Below are positions 34,190 through 42,200 of a stretch of 64,000 bases of DNA, one piece after another. The stretch is from Permianibacter sp046297695 (GTDB lineage: Bacteria; Pseudomonadota; Gammaproteobacteria; Enterobacterales; Permianibacteraceae): positions 124,001-188,000 of the forward strand of contig JBKBHF010000001.1 in assembly GCA_046297695.1 (NCBI GenBank), written 5' to 3'. The stretch's first letter is position 1. Each line of letters opens with the position of its first letter. Made by a program: the position numbers and the translations under genes. The notes beneath the pieces were generated by a model. That model saw only the letters and a program-made list of their open reading frames with translations. It ran no database searches and was not told the origin of the DNA.

Positions 34190-35098
34190 TCAAATCAGGC
34201 CCGGCCAGTCTGCACCAACCGCGGCATAGGCCATGCGGATCTGTTGCTGCAGAGCAAACGGCAACGGCCCCTTGGCTACCGTCGCGACATTGTCGGCGAT
34301 ACGCGCCGCGCGCGTCGTGCCAACCAGTACCGCATGCACCGGCAAGGCAAATGCGGCAAACCGCAGCGCCAGCTCGGCCCGATCATAGGCTTCGCCGGCA
34401 ATGGCCGGCGCCAGCTGCTGCCAGCGCCGCCAATACACCTGCAGATCCGGCCGCTCCGGTTGTTGCGGATATTGCCAGACGGTGTTGGCCAGCGGCCGTT
34501 TGCCGAGCACGCCGAGTCCGCGTGCCAGTGCTTCCGGCAGCATGGCATGCAGGCTGTGCTGGTCGAGCAGATTGACCGAACACTGGATGCTGTCGAATGC
34601 GCCCGATGCGATGGCAAACGCAAGCGCGTCGTTCTCGCCCGAATAGGCCACGCAGCGGATCTTGCCTTGCTGCTTGGCCGCCTGTAACGCCTGAATGACC
34701 TCGCCCTGCTGCAACACCGCGAGCGGACAGGAATGCAGATGAACGATGTCAATCCAGTCGGTCTGCAGACGCTGCAAGGCCTCATCGACACCGCGACGGA
34801 CACAGTCACGACTCCAGTCCGGTTCACCGGCGATGTCGTAACCGAGCTTGGTCGACAGCACGAACTGCGCCCGTACCGGTCTCAACCAGCGCCCGAGCCG
34901 TTGCTCGGACAACCCATAGGAACGCGCGGTATCGATCAGGTTGATGCCAGCGGCCTGCACGGCCTGCAACAGCGCCTCGACGTCGCGTTCCGGCACCGCC
35001 GGATCACCCAGCCATTGCGCACCGAGCCCGAGCGGCGTGACCAGCAAGCCGGTCGCACCGAATGGCCGCGGCGTCAGCGGATTTGCACTGTGCAACAT
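34190..35098 (-). CDS. Aldo/keto reductase
   Basis: A 302-residue NAD(P)H-dependent oxidoreductase with the full barrel and tetrad: Asp and Tyr in NLIDTARSYGLSEQRLG, Lys in VLSTKLGYD and His in DIVHLHSC. The order FGATGLLVTPLGLGAQWLG at the start is typical of the D-threo-aldose dehydrogenase-like group. The substrate is unknown; its place between glgX and the glgB remnant suggests a sugar aldehyde. Its ATG lies three bases after the stop of the broken glgB frame, and a perfect 13-mer palindrome TTGCACTGTGCAA (35083-35095) overlaps its first codons. Confidence 0.88.
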   Translation of the reverse strand: MLHSANPLTPRPFGATGLLVTPLGLGAQWLGDPAVPERDVEALLQAVQAAGINLIDTARSYGLSEQRLGRWLRPVRAQFVLSTKLGYDIAGEPDWSRDCVRRGVDEALQRLQTDWIDIVHLHSCPLAVLQQGEVIQALQAAKQQGKIRCVAYSGENDALAFAIASGAFDSIQCSVNLLDQHSLHAMLPEALARGLGVLGKRPLANTVWQYPQQPERPDLQVYWRRWQQLAPAIAGEAYDRAELALRFAAFALPVHAVLVGTTRAARIADNVATVAKGPLPFALQQQIRMAYAAVGADWPGLI

Positions 35099-35101
35099 GG
35101 A

Positions 35102-35530
35102 TTAAACCACTCCCGTTTCAGCGGCGATGCCGGTCGGTTCGTATGCCATTGCCTCGGGCTGCAACCAGAGGGCCGCGAACGGCGGCAGCTCCAACACGAT
35201 CGACTGCGCGCGCCCGTGTGCCGGAACCGGCTGCACCTGCAGCGGAACAGCATTCGTGATGCCGGAACCGCCGTAGGCGTTCGCATCGCTGTCCAGTATT
35301 TCTCGTCAGGCACGGGTTTCGTGCACGGCCGGTACGCCCAATCGGTAACCGGGCCGCGCCATGGGCGTGAAGTTCATCAGCGCAATCAGCGGTGCGCGGC
35401 CATCGTTGTCCCAACACACAAACGCGTACACGCTGATCGTATCGGCGTCCGCTTCCCGCCATTCGAAACCGTTCGGATCGGTATCGCGCTGCGGCAGCGC
35501 TTGCCACACTTCGGCGGCAGTGCCTGTCAT
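35102..35530 (-). pseudogene. glgB: Remnant of 1,4-alpha-glucan branching enzyme (C-terminal domain only, in-frame TGA)
   Basis: The minus frame from the ATG at 35530 gives MTGTAAEVWQALPQRDTDPNGFEW, then a region with MNFTPMARPGYRLGVP, then TGA at 35306-35308. In the same frame it resumes with REILDSDANAYGGSGITNA and ends ELPPFAALWLQPEA and a TAA at 35102. These are the closing parts of GlgB: FEW, NFTP, YRLGVP, REIL, LPP-A-WL. About 600 N-terminal residues, including the whole catalytic barrel, are missing, and no such sequence lies elsewhere in the window. The start still overlaps the upstream stop as ATGA, so the 74-residue fragment may be translated. Confidence 0.82.
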
Positions 35531-38500
35531 GCCACACCCGCCGCTGGCTTGCGCTGCTCTTCCAGCAGATAATGGAACGCCCGGATCACCGCATTGGCGA
35601 CGCGATGCGGTGGCAGCAGATAGAAGGCCGCCCAGGCTGCGGCTCGCACCGTGTTGTAACGTTCGCTGTCGTCCGGATGCTGGGCCAACCAGTCGAGCTT
35701 GACGGCATGGCTCAGCAAGGCATCGAGCACGATCCGATCGGCCAACGACAAGGTGGGATTGGCACGGAAAACCGCGGTCAGCGCCATCAGCGCCTCGACG
35801 TTCAGCTGCCGATACGCGGCATCCGGCAATTCGTTCAGCAGGCTCTCGAACTGCAGTGCAAACGCCGCCTCACCAGGCGTCGTTGCATCGAGCACGGATT
35901 TGGCATCGAGCAGATTGTGCTTTCCGTAGTGCTCGCCGAGCATCAGGCCATCACAGTGCTTCAGCAGATGCCAGATATCGGCATGGAACCAGTCGGGATG
36001 ACGGCTGATCACCCCCACCCGCTCCCGCCACTGCCGCCAGTCGATCTCGCCGAAACCCCATTGTGGATCATCGCTGGCGAGAAACTCGACCTGCTTGATG
36101 CCATCGGCATCGAGCTGGTAATGCAGACGTTCATTGCGAGCGAGCGTGCCAGGCGAATCCTGATGATGCTCGAGCAGCGTCTGCAGCCGGTCAAACAGCA
36201 CGTGCGGCGGCTGTGCACACAAGCGCTCGAAGGCTTCGTCCTGCGACAGATCCAATTCAGCCGCGAGCTGGCTCACCATCAACAGCAACAGCTGGCTGAT
36301 TCGAATCGACAGCAGGCCCTGCAACAGGCTCGGCTTGGCCCGCACCAACATCACGAGGTAAACCAGCACTTCCTGGTTCAACAGGCACTCACGCGGATCG
36401 CGGCCGGTATGCTGGCGGATGAGTGCGTGAATCTCGTCGTTGGCCAGCGGCGCCGATACGGTCACATAACTCGCCACGGCACGACCGAACACCACCTGCC
36501 GCTGGTGCGCAATCAATTCGGCAACGGCATCTTCGAGACCCGCGTGGGTCTCGTGTAGCAAACCGGCCGCCAACCGGATGGCCGCCCAGTGACCGAGGGC
36601 GGCGGCTTTGACATAGAGTTCACGCAGCAATTGCCGCAACGGCACCGGCTCGCCAGCTCCGAACCCGCTGTCTTCATCGAGGCCGTAATGATTGCCAAGG
36701 CTTTGCAGCAAGCGCAGCTGGACGGGCACCGACTGGGTCGTGCGGAGCTGCTGCACCAGCGCGGCAAACGCTTGCTTGCCGGGCACGCCATCCGGCAAGA
36801 CTTGCCGCGACGCGTCCGGCTCAAACGGCAGATGAAAACACCGGTCTACGGCCGACACATCCGCGCTCGGCAAATCGGCGGGGACGGTCACCGCCAGCTC
36901 CACCGGTACCAACTCAGCCAGCAATGCCGACAGTGCGGTCAATGCCACCGGAATGCCGGCACACTGCCCGCTCTGCAATTCCTTCAAGACCGTGATGATC
37001 GCGTCAGCGCCTTCACCATCGAGCGCCACCGCCCGCAGCTTGAACAGTATTAGTGGCGGACCCGGTTGGTCCCAGTGCCGCGCCACATAGGACAGCTCTG
37101 CGCGGAACTGCGCCAGCAACAGGCGGTTGTCAAACGCGAGATAAAAACTGTTCGGTTTCTGGAACTGACCGAAAAACAGATGCAGCCGACCACCGATGCG
37201 GTACGCCTGCGCGGTTGCCAGCGAGCGCAACCGGCGGAACGGTCGGCCGGACAGCCCCAGTCTTTCGCTGCGCCCGACTTCCTGCAGGATGCGCGACAGA
37301 TCCTCGGCCTCGGCAAAACAAATGTCAGGGGATTCTTCTGCGGTCTGGCTGACAATGCCGGCAGCCGCGAGCCGCGCCTTGACGGAGGCATTTTCGGCCA
37401 GCACGGCGAGCCGCACGGTTGACAATGGCCGCGCTGCCCGGCGATGACGCAACAACGGATCCATGTCTTCAGCGCTGAGCAGACCATCGGCCATCAACTC
37501 GCCGAGCAGATACAGGCTCTGTGCCCAGATCAGCGGCAGATTGTGGTTTGGCAGGCGCAACTGTGAACCCGGCGCGGCCCGCTCGCCGGCAAGCGCTGAC
37601 TCCGGCAGGTAATACAGTTCCGGCAGCAGCGCAAAACCGTCTTTCTCGACGGTCAGCGTTTGCAGCGTGGCGCGATGGCGCGCCGCCTCCTCGCGGTCAC
37701 CGCGAAACAGGGCATCGAGCAGCAAATAGCAATAGAACAGCGGCCATTCGCACTCGATGTTGGCAAAATGCTTCAGCTCATCGTCTTCGTAATGCAGCCG
37801 GGAATGATCTTCGATGACCGTTTGATGGCCATCGAGCAGAAACCGCTTGAGACCATAACGACCGGCAAGCTTGCTGATGACGTGTTCCCGCGTCCGGCTC
37901 GCCAGTGCCGCATCCTCAACGGCGAACGCCGGGTAGCCGATGATGGAAAGCAGCGCCGCGTCCACTTCCTTGGACAGGGACTCGCGCGGCAACAACGCAT
38001 GTAGCGCCGCCCGCGACCGGGCAATCTCGTCAGCCACCACGTAAATGGTCGAACGGGCATCACCATCGTCGCCAAACAGATCAAGCCCGCGCATGGCTTC
38101 GAGCGCCGCTTTGGCCATACCGACCGAGCTGGCGTTGAGCTCAGGCTGGCCGTTGTTGATCTTGTTGCCACGTTCCCAGATGCCGTAGTCCGGCGTCCGG
38201 TAGGCACGGCCGATGTAATGGACCAGATTCTGGACAAACGCCACTTCATCGAGATTGAACACAATGCGCAAACCGGCGCGCGTCATCTGCGCCAGCATCA
38301 GCAGGTAAATCGAAGTGGCGTCCAGCTGCAGGTGGCCCCATTTGTCATCGGCGACCACCACTTCACCGCTGCGGGTGTTGTACTTGGCGTGCAGCGCATC
38401 AAGCGGATCCTGTGTCTGCTTGAAACGTTCGACTTTCGCTGCCTGCCGCATCATGGCAAGCAGCAGGCCGCGCATCAGTTTTACCACGGTTTGTTCCAGC

Positions 38501-38748
38501 AGATAGGCGCGGGTGCTGTCAACGCTGGCCCGGCGGTAGGCAAGCGCCAGGCCCCAGACGGCCTGAATGCTGTAGACGTTGTCGCGTACCCAGGCATCGG
38601 TGTAATCGCCGTGCACGGTGACGGCGGTACTGGCCGGAAACAGGCCGGTGACCGGATCCTGTCGGCGCAACAGCAGCGCATCGACCTGAACGAAATAGCG
38701 ATCCAGTTGCGCGGCAAGCGCCGTTTTGTCCGGTGCCGTTGCAGTCAT
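35527..38748 (-). CDS. Phosphorylase kinase alpha/beta-subunit-like protein (GH15-like)
   Basis: A 1073-residue cytoplasmic protein resembling the eukaryotic phosphorylase kinase alpha/beta subunits along its whole length. Residues 30-450 are the glucoamylase-like (alpha/alpha)6 region, with DAWVRDNVYSIQAVWGLALA, KLMRGLL, LDALHAKYNT, DDKWGHLQLDATSIYLLMLAQMT, YGIWERGNKINNG and LNASSVGMAKAALEA. The last 250 residues match the C-terminal regulatory part (HADIWHLLKHCDGL, TPGEAAFALQFESLLNELP, YRQLNVEALMALT). In animals these subunits regulate the kinase that activates glycogen phosphorylase; no kinase gene is near. It lies 14 bp behind glk and overlaps the glgB remnant. A role in glycogen control or glucan binding is inferred. 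Confidence 0.85.
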   Translation of the reverse strand: MTATAPDKTALAAQLDRYFVQVDALLLRRQDPVTGLFPASTAVTVHGDYTDAWVRDNVYSIQAVWGLALAYRRASVDSTRAYLLEQTVVKLMRGLLLAMMRQAAKVERFKQTQDPLDALHAKYNTRSGEVVVADDKWGHLQLDATSIYLLMLAQMTRAGLRIVFNLDEVAFVQNLVHYIGRAYRTPDYGIWERGNKINNGQPELNASSVGMAKAALEAMRGLDLFGDDGDARSTIYVVADEIARSRAALHALLPRESLSKEVDAALLSIIGYPAFAVEDAALASRTREHVISKLAGRYGLKRFLLDGHQTVIEDHSRLHYEDDELKHFANIECEWPLFYCYLLLDALFRGDREEAARHRATLQTLTVEKDGFALLPELYYLPESALAGERAAPGSQLRLPNHNLPLIWAQSLYLLGELMADGLLSAEDMDPLLRHRRAARPLSTVRLAVLAENASVKARLAAAGIVSQTAEESPDICFAEAEDLSRILQEVGRSERLGLSGRPFRRLRSLATAQAYRIGGRLHLFFGQFQKPNSFYLAFDNRLLLAQFRAELSYVARHWDQPGPPLILFKLRAVALDGEGADAIITVLKELQSGQCAGIPVALTALSALLAELVPVELAVTVPADLPSADVSAVDRCFHLPFEPDASRQVLPDGVPGKQAFAALVQQLRTTQSVPVQLRLLQSLGNHYGLDEDSGFGAGEPVPLRQLLRELYVKAAALGHWAAIRLAAGLLHETHAGLEDAVAELIAHQRQVVFGRAVASYVTVSAPLANDEIHALIRQHTGRDPRECLLNQEVLVYLVMLVRAKPSLLQGLLSIRISQLLLLMVSQLAAELDLSQDEAFERLCAQPPHVLFDRLQTLLEHHQDSPGTLARNERLHYQLDADGIKQVEFLASDDPQWGFGEIDWRQWRERVGVISRHPDWFHADIWHLLKHCDGLMLGEHYGKHNLLDAKSVLDATTPGEAAFALQFESLLNELPDAAYRQLNVEALMALTAVFRANPTLSLADRIVLDALLSHAVKLDWLAQHPDDSERYNTVRAAAWAAFYLLPPHRVANAVIRAFHYLLEEQRKPAAGVA

Positions 38749-38762
38749 CTGCGCGAGCCCGA

Positions 38763-39725
38763 TCAGATCGAGAGACTGCGAACGGCACCGACGAATGCCG
38801 GATAGGCCGAATGGATGACGTAAACCGGAATCGGGCCCAGGTAATGTTCAAATCGGCCCTTGCCTTCGAACGCGTGACGAAAGCCGGAGCGGAAAAAGAA
38901 TTCGCCCAGTTTCGGCACAATGCCGCCACCGATATAGACACCGCCGCGCGCACCGACCGTCAGCGCCAGATTGCCGGCGACGTTACCCAGTGCCGAGCAG
39001 AACAATTGCAGCACTTCCTCGCATCGGGGATCGGCTCCTGCCAACGCGCGCTGGGTGATCTCGGCAGGGGTCAGGGATTCGATCGCCACGCCGTCCAGTG
39101 CAGCAAGGCCCTGATATATCAGCGCAAGGCCGGGGCCGGAAATCAGTCGCTCGGCTGAAACATGGCCATCGTATTGCGGCGCCAGTTTTTCCACCAACGC
39201 CCATTCCCTTTTGCTGCGCGCCGGAAAGGTCACATGGCCGCCTTCCGCCGGCAAGGCCTGCCAATGACCGTGATGATTCGCCAGACTGGCAACGCCCAAC
39301 CCCGTGCCGGGACCAATGACCGCCTTCACCGCCCCTGGCACCGGCTTGCCACCACCGAACTGACGCAAATCTGCGGCAGGCAGGAACGGCAGACTGAGCG
39401 CCAGCGCCTCAAAATCATTGATGACATTGAACACGGTCAAGCCAAGCTCGCCGCGGGTTTCGCTGATCGAAAACGACCAGTGGTGATTGGTCATCTGGAT
39501 CCGATCACCCAACACCGGATTGGCGATGGCAATCGCGGCGCGCGCCGGCTGGACATTCTGGCTGTCGCAGTAATGTCGGAACGCATCGGCAAAGCGGCTG
39601 AAATCGTTGCAGGGCAACACCTGCTCACGCAGGAATTCACCGACATGGTGAATGGCAAAACGGGCGTTGGTGCCGCCGATATCGGCGACCAGATCGCAGC
39701 CAGTCAGAAGCGGCAAAGCCATCAT
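38763..39725 (-). CDS. glk: Glucokinase
   Basis: Glk phosphorylates glucose with ATP in the cytoplasm. The 320-residue product is of the proteobacterial Glk family, with LVADIGGTNARFA (phosphate-binding loop), NHHWSFS, VINDFEALALSLP (catalytic Asp), IGPGTGLGVASL, LPAEGGHVTFPAR and GGVYIGGGIVPKL. The length equals E. coli Glk. ATG 39725 and ATG 39722 are adjacent; either may be used, with GAGAG just upstream. It lies 64 bp after pgl and 14 bp before the phosphorylase-kinase-like gene, linking glucose from maltodextrins to the zwf-pgl steps. Confidence 0.95.
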   Translation of the reverse strand: MMALPLLTGCDLVADIGGTNARFAIHHVGEFLREQVLPCNDFSRFADAFRHYCDSQNVQPARAAIAIANPVLGDRIQMTNHHWSFSISETRGELGLTVFNVINDFEALALSLPFLPAADLRQFGGGKPVPGAVKAVIGPGTGLGVASLANHHGHWQALPAEGGHVTFPARSKREWALVEKLAPQYDGHVSAERLISGPGLALIYQGLAALDGVAIESLTPAEITQRALAGADPRCEEVLQLFCSALGNVAGNLALTVGARGGVYIGGGIVPKLGEFFFRSGFRHAFEGKGRFEHYLGPIPVYVIHSAYPAFVGAVRSLSI

Positions 39726-39789
39726 TTTTCTCTCGATCAAGCGATGCGTCGTGACGGCGCATCGGCAACAAGGATGAGCGGTTTGCTGC

Positions 39790-40488
39790 TCATTGCGTAC
39801 GATAAACGTGCACCGGGACCCGGCTCTGATGCAGCACCGCACGTACCGGCAATTCGACCATCGGCTCAGGCTGCTGTTTTGCGCGCAGGTAGACCGGCTG
39901 CTTGCTCGCGCCCGGGATCAGCAGCTGGATCAGACGACTGTTCAGCACGGCATGTCGAGTCAAGGTCAGCCGGGTATAAGGTGCGGTTTGCGGATGGGCA
40001 ATACCAAGCAGCGCGAAATTATCGGGCGACAACAGCGCGCCAAGTTCCGGCGCATCTGGAAACCAGGACGCGGTATGGCCGTCATCGCCCATGCCAAGGA
40101 CCACCGCATCAAATGGCAGCGGCCACTGGCGCAACTCATCCTGCACGACCTCGATCATTTGTTCTGGCGTCAACCCTGAGCGCAGCAGTGGCAACCAGGT
40201 CGCTTTCGCCGCGTTACCTTGCAGCAGGCTTGTCTGCACCAAGCGGGCATTGCTGTCGGCGTGATCGAGGGGCACCACGCGCTCATCGACCAGGGTCAGC
40301 CGCACCCGCGACCACGGCAACAGCAGCTTCGACAGGCGCTGAAAGAGCGCCTCCGGTGATTTGCCACCGGAAACCGCAATCAGCGCTTCACCGCGCTGCG
40401 CGACGGCAGACTCGATGACCTCGGCAAGCTGCTCGGCCGCGGCATCATAGATCCCGCTGGCATCGGCACTGACGAATTCGCGCAGCAT
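39790..40488 (-). CDS. pgl: 6-phosphogluconolactonase
   Basis: Pgl hydrolyses 6-phosphogluconolactone. The 232-residue product is of the DevB/NagB-like type: ALIAVSGGKSPEALFQRL, VRLTLVDERVVPLDHADSNARLV, FDAVVLGMGDDGHTASWFP and the C-terminal RLTLT. Its ATG comes two bases after the zwf stop, and it precedes glk, giving the usual zwf-pgl pair. Confidence 0.94.
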   Translation of the reverse strand: MLREFVSADASGIYDAAAEQLAEVIESAVAQRGEALIAVSGGKSPEALFQRLSKLLLPWSRVRLTLVDERVVPLDHADSNARLVQTSLLQGNAAKATWLPLLRSGLTPEQMIEVVQDELRQWPLPFDAVVLGMGDDGHTASWFPDAPELGALLSPDNFALLGIAHPQTAPYTRLTLTRHAVLNSRLIQLLIPGASKQPVYLRAKQQPEPMVELPVRAVLHQSRVPVHVYRTQ

Positions 40489-40490
40489 GA

Positions 40491-41960
40491 TCAGTGCCCA
40501 TCCTCATGGAGATACCACTCGCGACCATCCCGGGCCATCAGCATCATGGCCCCCGTCGGTCCCCATGAACCGGCCAGATAACTCTCCACCCGACTCGGCT
40601 CGGCGGTCCAGCAATCAAGGATCGGCATCACCCACTGCCATGCCGCATCCAACTCATCGCGACGCATGAACAAGGTTTGCCGACCGACGATCGAATCCAC
40701 CAGCAGGCGCTCATAGGCATCGGGGGAGTTCCCGGCACTGGCCGTCGCCAGACTCAGACTGACATCACGAACATGCACACCGGAGCCCGGTTGCTTGCCC
40801 GACAAGGTCAGCGTGATGTCTTCTTCCGGTTGGATGCGAATGATCAGCTTGTTGGGCTGCAGACCGCGGCCCTGGGTATCAAAGATCGAGTGCGGCACGG
40901 CTTTGAACTGGACGACAATTTCGGACACCCGTTTCGCCAGACGTTTGCCGGTTCTGAGATAGAAAGGGACTTTGCCCCAGCGCCAGTTTTCAATCTCGGC
41001 TTTGAGCGCAACAAAGGTCTCGGTCTGGCTACCGTTGGCAACGCCTTGCTCCTGACGATAACCAGGAACAGCCGTTCCGTTGATCGCGCCGGCGCCATAT
41101 TGGCCGCGCACCACATGGTCGCGAACATCAGCAGCCGTCAGCGGTTTCAGCGACCGCAGCACTTTCAGTTTTTCATCCCGCACCGAGTCGGCATCCAGAT
41201 CGGCCGGGGGTTCCATGGCAACGAAACACAGCAGCTGCAACAGATGGTTCTGGACCATGTCGCGCAAAGCCCCGGCTTTGTCGTAGAAACCGGCCCTGGC
41301 CTCGACGCCAATCGACTCTGCAACCGAGATTTGGATGTGATCGACGTATTTCTGGTTCCAGAGTGATTCGAAGATGGTGTTGCCGAAGCGCAGCACCAAC
41401 AAGTTCTGCACCGTTTCCTTGCCGAGATAATGATCGATCCGGAAAATTTGCCGCTCATCAAAATACCGACCGACCTGTTCATTGATCAGTCGCGATGACA
41501 GCAAATCCGTCCCCAACGGTTTTTCCAGCACAACCCGGCTGTGTGGGTTGACTACCCCGGCCTGATGCAAATGCTCGCAGATCGGACCGAACAAGCTGGG
41601 CGCGGTCGCGAGATAAAACACCCGCACGCGCTCATGCTGTTGACCCAAGAGCTCGGCGAGCTGGACGAAGCCGGCCGCATCGCCGGCATCGATCGCAACA
41701 TAGTGCAGACGCTGGCGAAAGCTCGCCCATTCCTGCCCCGCGCGCTGGCTGGCCGGCACGAACGCATCGATCTGACGCTCCACCTGCTCCAGATACTGTT
41801 CCCGGCTATAAGCATTGCGGGCGGTGGCGATAATTCGGCCGTTGGCAGGCAGGACACCGGCACAATGACGGTGAAACAGCGCCGGCAGCAGCTTCCGCAT
41901 TGCCAGATCTCCGGTGCCGCCGAAGATCACCATGTCGAATTCGGATACTGCTACTTGCAT
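40491..41960 (-). CDS. zwf: Glucose-6-phosphate 1-dehydrogenase
   Basis: Zwf oxidises glucose 6-phosphate to 6-phosphogluconolactone with NAD(P)+. The 489-residue product begins MQVAVSEFDMVIFGGTGDLAMRKLLPALF (dinucleotide fold) and contains RIDHYLGKETVQNLL, the active-site signature, and EKPLGTD. The length matches the family. It heads the row zwf-pgl-glk and is divergent from edd, with 240 bp between. One inverted repeat, GCACTGTTGTAGTGC, lies 11-25 bp upstream of its ATG, where it could block initiation. Confidence 0.96.
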   Translation of the reverse strand: MQVAVSEFDMVIFGGTGDLAMRKLLPALFHRHCAGVLPANGRIIATARNAYSREQYLEQVERQIDAFVPASQRAGQEWASFRQRLHYVAIDAGDAAGFVQLAELLGQQHERVRVFYLATAPSLFGPICEHLHQAGVVNPHSRVVLEKPLGTDLLSSRLINEQVGRYFDERQIFRIDHYLGKETVQNLLVLRFGNTIFESLWNQKYVDHIQISVAESIGVEARAGFYDKAGALRDMVQNHLLQLLCFVAMEPPADLDADSVRDEKLKVLRSLKPLTAADVRDHVVRGQYGAGAINGTAVPGYRQEQGVANGSQTETFVALKAEIENWRWGKVPFYLRTGKRLAKRVSEIVVQFKAVPHSIFDTQGRGLQPNKLIIRIQPEEDITLTLSGKQPGSGVHVRDVSLSLATASAGNSPDAYERLLVDSIVGRQTLFMRRDELDAAWQWVMPILDCWTAEPSRVESYLAGSWGPTGAMMLMARDGREWYLHEDGH

Positions 41961-41970
41961 AGGTCACCGT

Positions 41971-41985
41971 GCACTGTTGTAGTGC
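41971..41985. promoter_or_regulatory. Inverted repeat GCACT-N5-AGTGC next to zwf
   Basis: GCACTGTTGTAGTGC (extended to TGCACT/AGTGCA) lies 11 bp upstream of the zwf start. A second copy of the same GCACT-N5-AGTGC plan lies near edd at 42137-42151. The pairing at both ends of one divergent promoter region suggests a shared regulator, which I cannot name. Confidence 0.5.
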
Positions 41986-42056
41986 AATTATTGCCTTGAA
42001 TAGGTTCGGCAACTTTGCCGGAGAAACCCGGCGCTGACAAGGGCGAAGGCCGGCTA

Positions 42057-42070
42057 TGCTTTCGTATTCA
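42057..42070. promoter_or_regulatory. Weak LacI-type operator between zwf and edd
   Basis: TGCTTTCGTATTCA matches TGAATACGTATTCA at 11 of 14 positions, with one half (CGTATTCA) perfect. It sits between the two divergent starts, 97 bp from zwf and 131 bp from edd. Weaker than the other four copies. Confidence 0.4.
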
Positions 42071-42136
42071 TTGGCGTTTCTGCGTTTCAGCAGGCAGAAT
42101 CCGGTCATTCTCGCCGTTGGCTTAGCTTGATAAGGC

Positions 42137-42151
42137 GCACTGTAACAGTGC
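42137..42151. promoter_or_regulatory. Inverted repeat GCACT-N5-AGTGC next to edd
   Basis: GCACTGTAACAGTGC is a perfect inverted repeat apart from its five-base centre, 49 bp before the edd ATG. It is the partner of the copy at 41971-41985. Confidence 0.5.
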
Positions 42152-42200
42152 ATGGCGTAGCGTTTGACTCGAAAGCACGCTGCCCCATTTTGGAGATCCC

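Noticed and set aside
35306..35308. Selenocysteine or programmed read-through at the TGA in the glgB remnant
   Set aside because: There is no reason for selenocysteine in GlgB, no obvious selenocysteine-insertion hairpin was recognised, and the gene already lacks its catalytic part.
41961..42200. HexR-type operator at zwf-edd
   Set aside because: The repeats here are GCACT-N5-AGTGC. The TTGTAGTGCAATTA run near zwf matches only one half of the HexR pattern, and no hexR gene is in the window.
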